The position numbers were made by a program, and so were the translations under genes. Positions 11,163 through 21,922 of a stretch of 64,000 nt of DNA are shown one piece after another. The notes under the pieces were generated by a model that saw only the letters and a program-made list of their open reading frames with translations, ran no database searches and had not been told where the DNA came from. Each line of letters starts with the position of its first letter. Position 1 is the first letter of the stretch. The stretch is from Dipodascopsis uninucleata var. uninucleata (Eukaryota > Ascomycota > Lipomycetes > Lipomycetales > Lipomycetaceae): contig JAJLTO010000011.1 of NCBI GenBank assembly GCA_030568195.1, positions 124,001 through 188,000 on the forward strand. The letters are read 5' to 3'.

Positions 11163-11636
11163 TTAGTTTGTGTATTCCCATTCCCCGAGTTTGGAATTAC
11201 CATTCCAAACGTATACATAGGTACGAATCGCGCTGGAGTCTTCTCGTCCAATAAACGATACATTAGCCTCCAATCTCATGGTTGTTCTGGTCTCATCCTG
11301 TAAGCTATCGTAGGCCGTAAGCTTGCTTGGATCCAAATAAACAAGGCGGCCATACACAATGGAATCACTATGGTCAGCTTTTAAGTAAACCTGCCGTGGA
11401 GCATATTTTGGGCGAAACTCTTTATATCCGCGTAGCTCAAATGTGGACAGTGTCATAGATGACCTATCCGCCATAAACTCGATCGGCGGAACCTTTGAAT
11501 TAGTAGATATAAATACAGGTTCCGATAAAATAACATTGGTTCGAGCAAATCTGTTAGCCATATTTGGCGATGAAATCGCACTCCATGGCGTGCATGGGGA
11601 ATCCGCCGCTGCCGAGTAAGGTGAGAGAGGATCCAT
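11163..11636 (-). CDS. Unknown protein, 157 aa
   Basis: The ATG at 11636 begins MDPLSPYSAAADSP. The first 60 residues are Ser/Pro-rich and probably disordered; the C-terminal half alternates hydrophobic and polar residues (QVYLKADHSDSIVYGRLVYL, IRTYVYVWNGNSKLGEWEY), which suggests beta-strands. I do not recognise a family. A good splice acceptor (a pyrimidine-rich run ending TTTCTAG) lies just before the start on the minus strand. An upstream exon, or a 5'UTR intron, is therefore possible, but no strong donor was found. It follows the exonuclease gene on the same strand. Confidence 0.55.
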   Translation of the reverse strand: MDPLSPYSAAADSPCTPWSAISSPNMANRFARTNVILSEPVFISTNSKVPPIEFMADRSSMTLSTFELRGYKEFRPKYAPRQVYLKADHSDSIVYGRLVYLDPSKLTAYDSLQDETRTTMRLEANVSFIGREDSSAIRTYVYVWNGNSKLGEWEYTN

Positions 11637-11842
11637 TGTGACTGAATGTGCTCTAGAAATCAAATTGAAGTAAAATAGAGAGGAAGACACTAATGAGTTT
11701 TAATAGTTATAGTTTATGTTAATATTCTTGAATTTGTTTGACATCTTCATTGTCCTTGAACCCTTCGTTAAGTCGCGTGTTAGGCGTTTTAGTAATTTCG
11801 CTGTGATCTCCAGACATAATCATAATGGTGATTTCTATAATT

Positions 11843-13549
11843 CTAGCTCATGAATATTTTTCTATCTCCGAATATATTTTCATTCATATACAGATCGCGT
11901 GATTCATGCAAAAGGTCTAAAAACGTTTGATTAATGGTGGCTCGAATCAACGTAATCTCCCGCTCCTTAGACTTTGTAGGCAGCATGAATAAACGTAACA
12001 AAGCAGGAAGCTGCACAGGTCGGTCATTGGACTCCATTGCATTCTGAAAATCATCCCAAAGAATAAGAAGTAATTCCTCGGCAATTTTGTAAGATACATA
12101 TGCATCAGTAGCGGCATATTCAATTTGAGCTTGAGAGAGCGTGGCACGGTCCCAGTTTGAGCGCTGTTGTCCTTTGTTTAGCTCAAATCCAAGATAATCA
12201 CGACACAATGATTGTAGTCCTGTTTGCCAGTGTCTCCTATTTTTTCTCTTTGTGGCCAACAGATATGGATCAATTGCTATCTCAAGCTCGCTGAGCTCCA
12301 TAAACCCAGTTGGGCGGCAAAATTTATCTGCAAGAACCCTCATATCCATTGCAACATGAGAACCAACCTTGACGATTAGATCCGATTCTAGTATCGCTAT
12401 AAGATTTTTAGGTACTATACAAATTGTTAAATTTGTGAACTATGCTGAGAATGCCTTATCGTCAAACTTACATTCATTTTTCTTGATCCTAAAGACATAG
12501 ATGAAACTATCCGTTGCAATCTGTACTGACGCGATGGAAAATCTTCTAGTCGAACGTTAACACTTTCCACTATTATCTTCAAAGGCATATGCACTGTCAA
12601 CTTACATTCCCCATTCCATATCAAATCCTACCACTGGATATGTAATCTTTCTAAGCAAATTATGTGCGTATAATTCGCCTTCATCTGGAGGAACATAAAT
12701 AACTTGTGCCTGCTTTCCTGTAGCTGTCTTCCAATCTCTTATACGAAATGGCTCTCCTATAGTGGAACTTTTCCTATTTATTATATATCGTCTGAGTCCG
12801 TCAATAATGTTCAATATCGCTTCTGGCCTCTGTGTTGTAGGATCGAGAGTAAAATCTAACGGATTTAACCGACTGTAGACTTCAGGGCCCAAATTCTTAT
12901 TAAACAGCATCTTGCAGTTATCGAGAATAGACCGATCTAGGGTGAATGCCGAAGATTTATTCCTGGTCTCCTCCAACTCCTCTTTTGGCAATGGTCCATG
13001 AATGATAAATGCTTCTGAACTTAATTTTCTCTGCCATCTAGCAAGCAATCTCCATAAAGTTCTGTCATTCTCCGCATTCTTGCTAATTGCTAGTTTGCAT
13101 GGTGGGCTGCCTAAGTAGGGATCTATACTGCAGTATTCTAACATATATGTATTAGTCTTACCAGATAGCTGTAATCGCCCATTTTCTCCTAAGTACGAAA
13201 ATAGTGGTGTTTTCTTCGAAAGCTGTTCTGGATAACGTAAGGGAGGTACCGAGCTCGTAGAATCATCATTTGGTAAGATCAATTGTCTATCATATTTGTT
13301 GTCGATGAGATCGGAGAAATCTGGTTTGATCTGAGAATTAATATATCTCCATAAAATACTCTCTGGAGATTCACTCAGATCAGTAGTCAGATTCAGTTTT
13401 TCCACCTCTATTTCGTCCATAACCCTCAATGCGTTGTTTGAAAATCTCTGTGTTCCTAAATAACATGATACTCTTACTGGTCTCATAAGGCGTCTTGTGG
13501 CCCACATAACCCACTGCACCGCAGATAATATAACGATAGGTTTCCTCAT
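11843..13549 (-). CDS. DEDDy 3'-5' exonuclease (RNase D / Rrp6-WRN-like), three exons
   Basis: Exons on the minus strand are 12606-13549, 12472-12545 and 11843-12414, separated by introns of 60 nt (12546-12605) and 57 nt (12415-12471) with GTAAGT donors. The spliced protein is about 529 aa. Motif I is GFDMEW (Asp310, Glu312) at the end of exon 1. Exon 2 supplies the strand SVQIATDSFIYVF. Exon 3 holds motif II in VGSHVAMDMRVL (Asp363) and motif III in YAATDAY (Tyr439, Asp443). All four acidic residues and the tyrosine are present, so it should be active as a two-metal exonuclease. The first 43 residues are Arg-rich and almost free of acidic residues, like a mitochondrial presequence; MDEIEVEKL is an alternative start. 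It lacks the HRDC domain expected of Rrp6, so it is a fungal EXD/WRN-type nuclease of unknown substrate. Confidence 0.8.
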
Positions 13550-13862
13550 ATGTCAATGAAGATATATCTGCGTACTTATTTCCATATTTGCCACAAACAC
13601 ATCTGTGCTGTTGCGCCGACAATCTTTCAGTATCGAAGAAAAGAGTTTGTATAATGAAAATTTTGAAAATGCAGCATATTTTAATCGTGCATCGCGAATT
13701 GAGCCGCTCAATTTTGGCGCTGAGTTTTTGCGTCATGTTCTACATAATTTTATTTGCTTAGTTCACATTTTCAAATTCTTCGGAGGCTCAATATTTATCC
13801 TAGTAAGAATTCTTTTCTGTAATTGAATCTGGAGTTTTTTTAATAAGAGTATAATCCCCCTG

Positions 13863-15041
13863 ATGACCGTTGAAATATATCCAGGAAAACAACACGCAGA
13901 CTCCGTACTCTACGATTTACCAACATCGGTAAATAAACTTGCATGGTCTACAAGCGGTCTTACTCTAGTATTAGCACAACAGCAAGTGATTTCTTTGCTG
14001 AGGGCAGTTCCTAGGTCAGATATAAGTGAGCCGTCTGCTCTGAATGCATTTGCTACTGTTACAGTTGGCCAGCCAACGCTTGCTCTCTTCGCTCTCGCTG
14101 CCAACTCTAAACCTGACGCCAATGTAGACTTGGATAGCGACCTCTGGGTCGTGTCATGCCATGCAGATTGCTCTGTTCGTGCACATCATCTAATTAACGA
14201 TACGATAGATCAGGAATCTATAATTGTGCTTGCAGGCACATCGGGTCATACAGAACTAGTTAACGCAGTATGCGCTACGATGAATGAAGAAGGTGAACTT
14301 GAAATCGCATCTACTGGCGATGATCGTTCTCTGATTCTCTACTGCAAGTCCGGAGGAGCGCGTGCATTTAATCTATCTTCGCCAGGAACCCATGTTATCT
14401 ACGAGCATCATACTGAGCCTTCAGGTCAGCTGGCAACAAGAGTAGTAGTTATGGAATATGCTGGACGTGTCCGAATTCTTGATCCATCTACTGGAGCTTG
14501 GCTCATAACAGTCTATCCCGATCTACATTTACGAATACCTATTCAATCAATGTCGATTATTCCTGAAACACATACATTAGTTACTACTGGAGCAAACGAA
14601 TGGCTCACATTCACATCTGTTTTCGTCAAGCGGGCTACTGAGGAAGTGAGTCTTAGAGGTGGATCTGGCTTTACTTTTGCAACGAACAAAGGCTCATTTT
14701 ACTCAATTGGCGTCGAGATAGCTCGTAACATTGTCGTTGCCGATGGATCTGTTGTTGCCAGAGTAACTGTAAGCACTGACAGTAATCTGTTCGTATCCCT
14801 TATGCATACTGCCGAAGGCGGAAGTCCATTATTGGTAACAACTCTAAGTGTTCCGACTACAGATATTCATGCTGTAGCCGTTAGCGATCGAACGCGCACG
14901 ATAGCGATTTCTTACGGCTGTGAACTGATGCTATTAGCTCCTATGGCTGAGCTCGGTGAAGGCACTAATGGAGAAATACCATTAAACGGTGCTGATCAAT
15001 TAGACACACCACAAGAAGATATAAAAATGATCGGTTACTAA
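13863..15041 (+). CDS. NUP37: Nucleoporin Nup37 (WD40 propeller)
   Basis: The protein has 392 aa and starts at an ATG at 13863. It has WD-type strands throughout, for example SVNKLAWSTSGLTLVLA and HTELVNAVCATMNEEGELEIASTGDDRSLILY. The middle closely follows the pattern I know from Nup37: a SPGTHVIYEHH segment, then VVVMEYAGRVRILDPSTGAWL, then PIQSMSIIPE and TTGANEWLTF, matching the human SPG, AEKNGVIRFYD and AGNDWLIWD block. Nup37 is a peripheral member of the Nup107-160 (Y) complex binding Nup120/Nup160. It is absent from S. cerevisiae but kept in fission yeast and filamentous fungi (family knowledge). The gene lies head-to-head with the exonuclease gene, 313 bp apart. Confidence 0.72.
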   Translation: MTVEIYPGKQHADSVLYDLPTSVNKLAWSTSGLTLVLAQQQVISLLRAVPRSDISEPSALNAFATVTVGQPTLALFALAANSKPDANVDLDSDLWVVSCHADCSVRAHHLINDTIDQESIIVLAGTSGHTELVNAVCATMNEEGELEIASTGDDRSLILYCKSGGARAFNLSSPGTHVIYEHHTEPSGQLATRVVVMEYAGRVRILDPSTGAWLITVYPDLHLRIPIQSMSIIPETHTLVTTGANEWLTFTSVFVKRATEEVSLRGGSGFTFATNKGSFYSIGVEIARNIVVADGSVVARVTVSTDSNLFVSLMHTAEGGSPLLVTTLSVPTTDIHAVAVSDRTRTIAISYGCELMLLAPMAELGEGTNGEIPLNGADQLDTPQEDIKMIGY

Positions 15042-15139
15042 TGTACATTATACGAAATAAATCGTGCTTTTTCCTTTCCCCTCTATAATTCTTGCTAACC
15101 CCTGCTATAGTCACTGCTCTAGTACAATTTGCCAGATAA

Positions 15140-16084
15140 TCAAATTTCCTCTATTTTACAATGTTGGTCTACTAATGGTTGTGCACCAAGATGTGAATGC
15201 TCTATGTAAAGTCTTGTAAGGGCACTATTAGAAGTAAGGTCCAATACCGACTCTTGTGCGAAGAACAGTTCACCATTCGCTGCTACTGCAGGATCAAGCA
15301 TAGTGTTGATCCGAATATAACGTAAAGATAATATCTGGAGGTCCGGTAATAATTCAAAAAGTTGATTTAGACCATTGAAGCCTACTTCCGCGAGCACCCA
15401 TGCTGGCCCGCCATCTCCGTTGCAGTCATTAATATATGTTATACTATCTTCATCGTAGCTTCCGAGATCCAAGGATTTGAGATGCAACTTCCTACGCAAA
15501 GGTGAGTGTTTTGCGGGAATATCATAAACTAAGCATCTGAAGATTCTCTCTGCTGATCTGTAACACGTTAGGTTCACCAAAGATGGCAGCCGTCCCCGTG
15601 CAAACAGTGAAATTAGCGCAGTAGAGTTCTTTAATGGTATACGTAAATCCACTAAATTTTCTAGCATGCTCCAAGTCCTGTCTGTAAATGATGAAGACAT
15701 GGAAAACAATCCCGTGTCGTCATGAATGTGTAATATTCGTAGACATTTGGGCGCCTGTTCGATTACGAAGAATTCACATCGGAACCGATCAATCATGTCC
15801 ACATTTGCAAGATAGACCTCAGATATTTGTCCTCTAGCATACCTGAAAAGTGATTTAACAGTTTCTAGACGTGCAGCACCTGCTCCATTACTACGTCTAG
15901 GAATATTTCGCAAATCAATGACACTCCAAAGCTGCGGTGAACCGAGAAGCACTTCCCTCCAGCTCTTGCATACGAGCTCCAGTGTCCGCACTCTCTCTAA
16001 AAGCGAAACGTACTTAAATATCTCAACTAGAACTTCAGTCGGTAATCTAAGGGCCATGCTTCCATTGAGATTAGACCCAAGCAT
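15140..16084 (-). CDS. F-box protein with leucine-rich C-terminal region
   Basis: The first in-frame ATG is 16084 (MLGSNLNGSM), giving 314 aa; MALRLP ten residues later is an alternative. A clear F-box occupies residues 10-55: LPTEVLVEIFKYVSLLERV, then LVCKSWREVLLGSPQLWSVI with the conserved Cys-Lys-x-Trp and Pro-x-Leu-Trp. The remainder has irregular leucine-rich segments (LQILSLRYIRI, LTRLYIEHSHL), as in substrate-receptor F-box proteins. The likely role is an SCF ubiquitin-ligase adaptor binding Skp1; the substrate is unknown. It is the gene downstream of Nup157/170 on the same strand. Confidence 0.75.
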   Translation of the reverse strand: MLGSNLNGSMALRLPTEVLVEIFKYVSLLERVRTLELVCKSWREVLLGSPQLWSVIDLRNIPRRSNGAGAARLETVKSLFRYARGQISEVYLANVDMIDRFRCEFFVIEQAPKCLRILHIHDDTGLFSMSSSFTDRTWSMLENLVDLRIPLKNSTALISLFARGRLPSLVNLTCYRSAERIFRCLVYDIPAKHSPLRRKLHLKSLDLGSYDEDSITYINDCNGDGGPAWVLAEVGFNGLNQLFELLPDLQILSLRYIRINTMLDPAVAANGELFFAQESVLDLTSNSALTRLYIEHSHLGAQPLVDQHCKIEEI

Positions 16085-16487
16085 CTCATCCTCAGCTATA
16101 TATGCACAATTGATTCCTCTACGTCTCAACCATTCTTTTGATAAATGGTCGGTTGTGATTTCATAGGATGTCGATAAGAAAAACCCTCGCCCAACAAGAT
16201 ACGCTTACTAACATTTAAATCATCATGTATTCAACAAGAATATACAGTATTTTGAGTGCAGATAACACAATAAAAAAGTACACGGAAGTGACAGAAACGT
16301 AGTATAATTACAATTCATCAGTATCGCAATATAAATGGCCAAATGTGGTGAGCAGTCTATATAACTTTTGCTAAATTCAAAAAAAAAGACTGGTTCACTA
16401 GTTCACTAAATGATAATAAATTGTCTAGAAAATATTATTAGTCGTTCATGGTTACAAAATAGATACTTGAATGCACTCTATATTGGT
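16085..16487. other. Spacer between the F-box and Nup157/170 genes
   Basis: The DNA is AT-rich with no supported gene. It holds the F-box promoter and the Nup 3' UTR. Confidence 0.6.
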
Positions 16488-19400
16488 TTATCCATTATAG
16501 TCGGCAGCCTTGAAAATAGCCTGACAGATATCATTATATCCAAGTGGACTTGCAAACTCATTGTACAAGACGGTGAGATTTGATACCTTACCATCCAGCC
16601 GGTTAATAATTGAGCGCTGACTTTCTTTAGTCTCATTATTCTTGGCAAATCTCTCATCAGACGAAACACGCGATAAAATATCATCTTGAATATATGCAAC
16701 TTCCAATTCATCCTGAGTCGTTTGTAGGAGTCGTAGCATGGTTTGGCGCTGTGACGGCGGACAGTAGCAATTACAAAATCCTCGAGCACGTGAGAGATAT
16801 TCGATTCGCTGAGAAAGAGAAAGCTCGAAATCACTTCTCGCAAGTTGGTAAAGAACTTGAGCCGCTTTTAGGTACTGCTCTTTCTTCGATTCAAATACCC
16901 AAAGAAGGTCAGCTTGTTGGAGACTGGTTCTTGCATTGCGTTCCAGATATGGCTCAACATAAGGAGTATCAACTTCCAATAGTCTGTTAGCAAGGCCACG
17001 CGAGACAAACCAGTCGTAGAAACAATAATGGAAAAGTTCATCTTTACTAGCGTATGCTACTCCATATGTTTCACTTTGAAGAGCCACAGATGGAGGAACA
17101 AATGGTGCTGTCGAGTCCGAATTGGATATATTACTTGTGTGAACGTTCTGCTGTTCCGCTTCGACTGTGGAATCGATCGCGTCTAGAATAGAAAACACAA
17201 GTTCATAGCAACGAGTACGTTTTACAAATATCTCCTCTCGAGAATCTAATGCTGGACATCCATCAATGAAATATCCCAAGGCAATGTTACCTCTATCTGT
17301 CTCAGCAGCAGCACGAAGAGCGACTTCTACTGCACCTGGATGGAATCCTAACGACAAAAGTTCATCCACAGCTCCACTCAATTCTTCTGATTGTATAGTT
17401 CCTGCAGCTTTTTCAAGTAGACGAACACTCTCCCGCAAGTATTGCATCTTCAGATCTGGATCTGTAGCGGCCACAGTCTTAGCTTTGCGGAGATATTCAA
17501 TTGCCTTGAACAAGATCACATCGTCAGCAGAGCAGAAAGTACCACATTTCTTTCGTAAAACATCAACGATCGAATCCACTAAGCCACCAGTAGCAATACT
17601 CTGGTTCACTATAGCAGCAACAAGCTCCTTGGCAAGTTCCGTACCCTCTGGTGCGGTGAACAGATCTTGGAAAGTAAGCTTCACAATCTTATTCTGTGTT
17701 TTCTCAGGAAGAATAGCCATAATCTCGTTAAGCTTTTTCGATTCTGATGTAACAAGGCCAACAAATGATAATCCTTCACGCATAAAATTGGTCAACTCCA
17801 CCAAAGAGTGCATCCCTCTGTGCTCTGCTTGCATAGATAATTCTTCGCTGCCTGCGCCATTGCTAGACGATCCAGAAAATCCGCCAACAGTAGATCTATC
17901 AGGACCAGAGAGGCCGTCGATGTAATTTCGGTTTTGTTCCAAGAAATCATACAGCTCATAGAGCAGTAACTGATACATTCCAAGCTTATCAGCGGATACA
18001 TTGCAAGCAAACGACTTTTGATTACCATTACCTGAAATAATCTTCAAAATAGGCAGGCGCCAAATTTCACGAACTATGCGCGAAATGTAAGTTGCCAATC
18101 CATCAAATCTACCAGATAACCGTACACTATCGAGCGAAAATACAAGCTGCCCATAGTTGTCATCGCGTAAGTGAGCCTTACCACCAAATTCAATATATGC
18201 CTTGCGAGCGATTTCTCGAGAATCCAGAGGAGAAGAAGAAGAGCAAGCAACGCTAAGAGCAGTGCTACATGCTTCTGCACGACCATATAACTCAAGGAAA
18301 ATTCTAGCTTCACTACCTAGATGCATAAACGTTTGGGGCATATAACGTCTAGTGTAAATATGAACTCCTGTATTTGTCAGAACTGCAACTTCAGTAGGAG
18401 GAAGTACATATTGACCGCAAACTTCATTGCCAAATCCTTCGGGTCGAGAGGAAACCTGAAACTCAGGGGTGATAAGTTCAATTGCCTGCACGAAGCCTTC
18501 AATATCAGCCCACGCAGCAGTTTCGACTAGTTGTGGTGCAGCTGTTGAGGTAGATGACTGTAACAAAATACGAGCTGTATCAGCAGCACTGACAAACAAG
18601 CTATCAGAAAGGTCACCTTCTCGTACTGCGAAGAAATATCCAGGAGCAAACATTTTTGAAAATTTTGTCTTCTTCAGTAATTGAGACATTGACGGAGGTC
18701 TATCTGCTGAATCACGAGGAGGGAAACGCACTTGTATCACTTGCATAGTAGTTGGAGGTACTGAAAAATCATTTGTGGTCATAAAACCGAATCCGTACGT
18801 ACGGGCTGCACGTAAGTATAAACGGCATCCAGTAGATGTGGTTGCAATCAAGTGGATCTGTGAACTCTCGGTAGGACGAACAGGATGTATTGACACAATT
18901 GTGGTTGTTCGTGGATCAAGCAACGGTGAAGTAGCATTGATCATTTGTAGATGCGAACAGAGTGAGGCGTAAGTGTAGGTTATAACAAGATGCAGTTCAG
19001 TTGGCGAACCCATATGATACGCTCGTAACGTTGACCGAGATGATAAAGTATATATTAATTTACGAGTATCATCAACAGCAGTAGCCATTACATACTCTTG
19101 TTGAATGCTTCCGGGGAATATAGATGATATAATTGAAGCACCACTTAGTGGCGCCATTGCCTTCGATAGTGGTGCGAGAGCACTCAGCGATGGAGAATAA
19201 CCTGCCAAACCAGACTTCGTATGACACACTTTACCGCATTTACCACGAAACCAGCTCTCAGTGTTAGAGTAAGTAATTTCCCAGACATCTGACGATCCTC
19301 GTCCAGTGAAGAAAATACGGCCACTTCGATCTGAGCATATAATTTCGTTGACATCAAGACCTTTCACTGAAACAACCATTCCAGTATCGTACAATTGCAA

Positions 19401-20393
19401 ATCCTTATTCTCGTACGCAACACCTATTAAGTGGAACTCCAAAGGAGTAGCCAAAAGAAGCAAATACTTGATTGAACTGATAAAAGTACCTGGCTTGGGT
19501 CTAATCAATGCAACTGCTACAATTGAATGTGTAATATCCTCAAACGACAGGAAATCACTTCCACTCATGTAGTTCCAGAAATAGAGTCTGTTGTCAACTG
19601 ATATCCATGCCCTGTCTAACTGAGGAAACACACCCATTTTCGTAAAACATTCAGTTTTATTGTACTGATCAAATATGATGTCTGGTATGTTGCAAAGGCG
19701 CGTTCGAACAAAAGGTGTCCAAGGCACTGACGCGTCGTTCGTTCCAGATACAACATACTCCGATTGTTGTGATTGCTGAATTATGCGATCCAAGTCTGGG
19801 TATCTAGCATCGCGATCCAAAAAATCGTTGATAGTTCTTTTCGCGTATTCTAAAGGAGTGCTATTGGCAACACTCGCACGCGCATTTCCTACTCCAGGAC
19901 CAGCACTTGCTGAGACACTAGTTCCTAGAGGTGTTATTGCCTTGATAGCAGCTCCTGCAGAACCTTGACCTGCACCGGTAACTGAGCTCGGCGTTCCAGA
20001 GCCAATCATTGTAGCACCCGTAGTGAATGGGGCTTTGTACTGATCGGGACGCATTGAATTATTCTTGATTCCACCGCTACTACTACTTGTGTTGGGGACT
20101 TGACCTGACCTAATAGGTGTTTGGAAAATATTTTGGCCATACCGCGAAGATCCAGCTACCGGTGTTACTGGATAACCACCAGGTGCCATCATAGGATGTG
20201 CATTAGAAGAACCACTAATACCTAAGTTGCTCATATCTCCAGTTCCATCCATACCAGCTGAGCTATGCCGGTCGCCCGACACTACTCTCTGGCTACCACC
20301 CAGTCGGCCATCTGACGTAGATCCAGGTGTCCCCGGACTAGTACCAGCGAGACCCATATGACCAGCCGAAAACATTGCCGCTGAAAGAGACAT
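16488..20393 (-). CDS. NUP170: Nucleoporin Nup157/170 (Nup155 family)
   Basis: This single-exon protein has 1,301 aa and starts at an ATG at 20393. The first 170 residues are Gly/Ser/Thr-rich and disordered. A beta-propeller region follows, starting around YAKRTINDFLDRDARYPDLD and VPWTPFVRTRLCNIPDIIFDQY, and including RAWISVDNRLYFWNY, a signature of the Nup155/Nup170 family (family knowledge). The C-terminal half is an all-helical solenoid, with segments such as QYLKAAQVLYQLA and QRIEYLSRARGF near the end. Nup155-type proteins form the inner ring of the nuclear pore with Nup188/192 and Nup53/59. The length is slightly under S. cerevisiae Nup157 and Nup170. Only one copy is visible here, so I cannot tell whether a second paralogue exists elsewhere. 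Confidence 0.92.
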   Translation of the reverse strand: MSLSAAMFSAGHMGLAGTSPGTPGSTSDGRLGGSQRVVSGDRHSSAGMDGTGDMSNLGISGSSNAHPMMAPGGYPVTPVAGSSRYGQNIFQTPIRSGQVPNTSSSSGGIKNNSMRPDQYKAPFTTGATMIGSGTPSSVTGAGQGSAGAAIKAITPLGTSVSASAGPGVGNARASVANSTPLEYAKRTINDFLDRDARYPDLDRIIQQSQQSEYVVSGTNDASVPWTPFVRTRLCNIPDIIFDQYNKTECFTKMGVFPQLDRAWISVDNRLYFWNYMSGSDFLSFEDITHSIVAVALIRPKPGTFISSIKYLLLLATPLEFHLIGVAYENKDLQLYDTGMVVSVKGLDVNEIICSDRSGRIFFTGRGSSDVWEITYSNTESWFRGKCGKVCHTKSGLAGYSPSLSALAPLSKAMAPLSGASIISSIFPGSIQQEYVMATAVDDTRKLIYTLSSRSTLRAYHMGSPTELHLVITYTYASLCSHLQMINATSPLLDPRTTTIVSIHPVRPTESSQIHLIATTSTGCRLYLRAARTYGFGFMTTNDFSVPPTTMQVIQVRFPPRDSADRPPSMSQLLKKTKFSKMFAPGYFFAVREGDLSDSLFVSAADTARILLQSSTSTAAPQLVETAAWADIEGFVQAIELITPEFQVSSRPEGFGNEVCGQYVLPPTEVAVLTNTGVHIYTRRYMPQTFMHLGSEARIFLELYGRAEACSTALSVACSSSSPLDSREIARKAYIEFGGKAHLRDDNYGQLVFSLDSVRLSGRFDGLATYISRIVREIWRLPILKIISGNGNQKSFACNVSADKLGMYQLLLYELYDFLEQNRNYIDGLSGPDRSTVGGFSGSSSNGAGSEELSMQAEHRGMHSLVELTNFMREGLSFVGLVTSESKKLNEIMAILPEKTQNKIVKLTFQDLFTAPEGTELAKELVAAIVNQSIATGGLVDSIVDVLRKKCGTFCSADDVILFKAIEYLRKAKTVAATDPDLKMQYLRESVRLLEKAAGTIQSEELSGAVDELLSLGFHPGAVEVALRAAAETDRGNIALGYFIDGCPALDSREEIFVKRTRCYELVFSILDAIDSTVEAEQQNVHTSNISNSDSTAPFVPPSVALQSETYGVAYASKDELFHYCFYDWFVSRGLANRLLEVDTPYVEPYLERNARTSLQQADLLWVFESKKEQYLKAAQVLYQLARSDFELSLSQRIEYLSRARGFCNCYCPPSQRQTMLRLLQTTQDELEVAYIQDDILSRVSSDERFAKNNETKESQRSIINRLDGKVSNLTVLYNEFASPLGYNDICQAIFKAADYNG

Positions 20394-20821
20394 TGCTTTA
20401 TTTCACAGCAAGCGATCCCTTTTCAAACAGCTTTATGACGTCCGAGATCTAGATGAATTTTTTCCTTCAAGTTTTAAATTTCCGTATAGAAATCAAATGT
20501 GAATGCTTTTTTATTGAACATCTTGTTTACAAAATTTTAACCCATACCCATATTCAATGAGTTTCTTGGGAATCTACTTAGACGGTTGGCAATAGGACAT
20601 TAGAAACTTTCTATATTCTGAAATAAATTGTAATCAGGAAGAGCAAAATGATAAGCAAAAACGAATCTCAAAAATTTTGGCGTCACTGGCTCGCATCAAA
20701 AATGTGTATAGACACATATATCATATACTGTGGTCTACTACAACCTGGATAAATACCGTAGAGTAGCCTAGATGTGCAAATTGTATTATAGAGCTTAGTT
20801 CCAAATATAGATCTTTCAAAA
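20394..20821. other. Spacer between Nup157/170 and IFA38
   Basis: This is promoter of the Nup gene and 3' flank of IFA38; both genes are on the minus strand. It is AT-rich and no gene is seen. Confidence 0.6.
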
Positions 20822-21922
20822 TTAGTTTCCCTTTTTCTGTCGCTCAGCCTTTTTGAGAGCACGACGACGAATGTCGATATGCATGTTGAGGTTTATTTTA
20901 GCGACAATTCCAGAATAAATACCAATGGCGTTCTCTATCACAAACTGAAGCAGAGCGTGCGACCAATATGGAGTGCTTGTAGCAATACGTCCCTGGGAGC
21001 CTCGCGATAGTCCAACAGAGCTTAGAGTAGATTGAACGAATTGGCGTGGATTTGGGATCATCAAGCTAGTTCGCTTGATCTTACTCATGGCGGAGGTAAC
21101 CAAATAGGAAATAACAAGCTCAACATCAATTTTATGAGGCTTGAGCTCTGTAGCAAGGGCTGAGCTCCAGTACTGTAAGAAAGCCTTACTGCCAGAATAG
21201 ACAGCAAGATAAGGAGTTGGCAAGAGACCACCGAATGAACCCATAGTGAGAACCAAACCAGGTTTCTTTCGAGCGATCATGCGAGGAAGAACGAGTCTTG
21301 TAACTTTAAGGGTGGCCATGTCGTTGATGTTGATTATGTTTTCGAGCTCGGTTATGTCAGTCTCGCTGAAAGGAACTGGAATAGAATGTGACTGGCCGAC
21401 GTTATTAATCAGAATTGATACGTCTAAGTCTGCTATGGCGGACTGAATGCGATCATAGTCCAGTTCAGTGGCATGAGCAAAGTCGACAGGTACGATCTTA
21501 GTCTCGACTTTCGACTTCTCGGTGATCTCGTTGGCAACTTCAATAAGTTTCGATTCTGTACGAGAAATCAGGACGACATTGAACTTCTTCTTTGCTAATT
21601 GCATTGCAAACTCCTTGCCAATACCATCTGAGGCACCTGTTAAGACCGCCCAAGCTCCTTTGCCAGCACCATACTTTGCGAACTATTTACACAAATAACT
21701 CGTTAGCCATTATGATTAGCATGTGATTGAATTTTAGATAATACATTATCCACTTACATTGGTGCCTGGTAATATGAATAATTCTGCGATGAGACGTGTA
21801 GATTTGAAGAAAAGGGTCGATAACTTCATAGCACCGATCGAAGCCAACACGACCATAGCGACGGCGAAGACAGGCGACTCTTTGACCGTCGTATAGAAAT
21901 CATTTAGGCAAGAGCATGCCAT
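20822..21922 (-). CDS. IFA38: Very-long-chain 3-oxoacyl-CoA reductase Ifa38 (two exons)
   Basis: Exon 1 is 21758-21922 and exon 2 is 20822-21682, with a 75-nt intron at 21683-21757 (GTAAGT donor, GCTAACG branch site, AATAG acceptor). The spliced protein is about 341 aa; yeast Ifa38 has 347. Exon 1 encodes a hydrophobic ER anchor ([14 protein letters not shown]). Exon 2 starts [11 protein letters not shown], then the NADPH-binding [12 protein letters not shown], the NNVGQSH loop and the catalytic YSGSKAF (Tyr-x3-Lys) with the preceding serine in TMGSFGG. The C-terminus ends KKGN, a KKXX ER-retrieval signal. It reduces 3-oxoacyl-CoA in the fatty-acid elongation cycle feeding ceramide synthesis (family knowledge). 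Confidence is high because fold, anchor and retrieval signal agree. Confidence 0.92.

Noticed and set aside
11719-11823. 34-codon ATG-started frame between the exonuclease and the unknown 157-aa gene
   Set aside because: No good donor site joins it to the downstream gene. It may be an upstream reading frame in a leader, but there is no further evidence.
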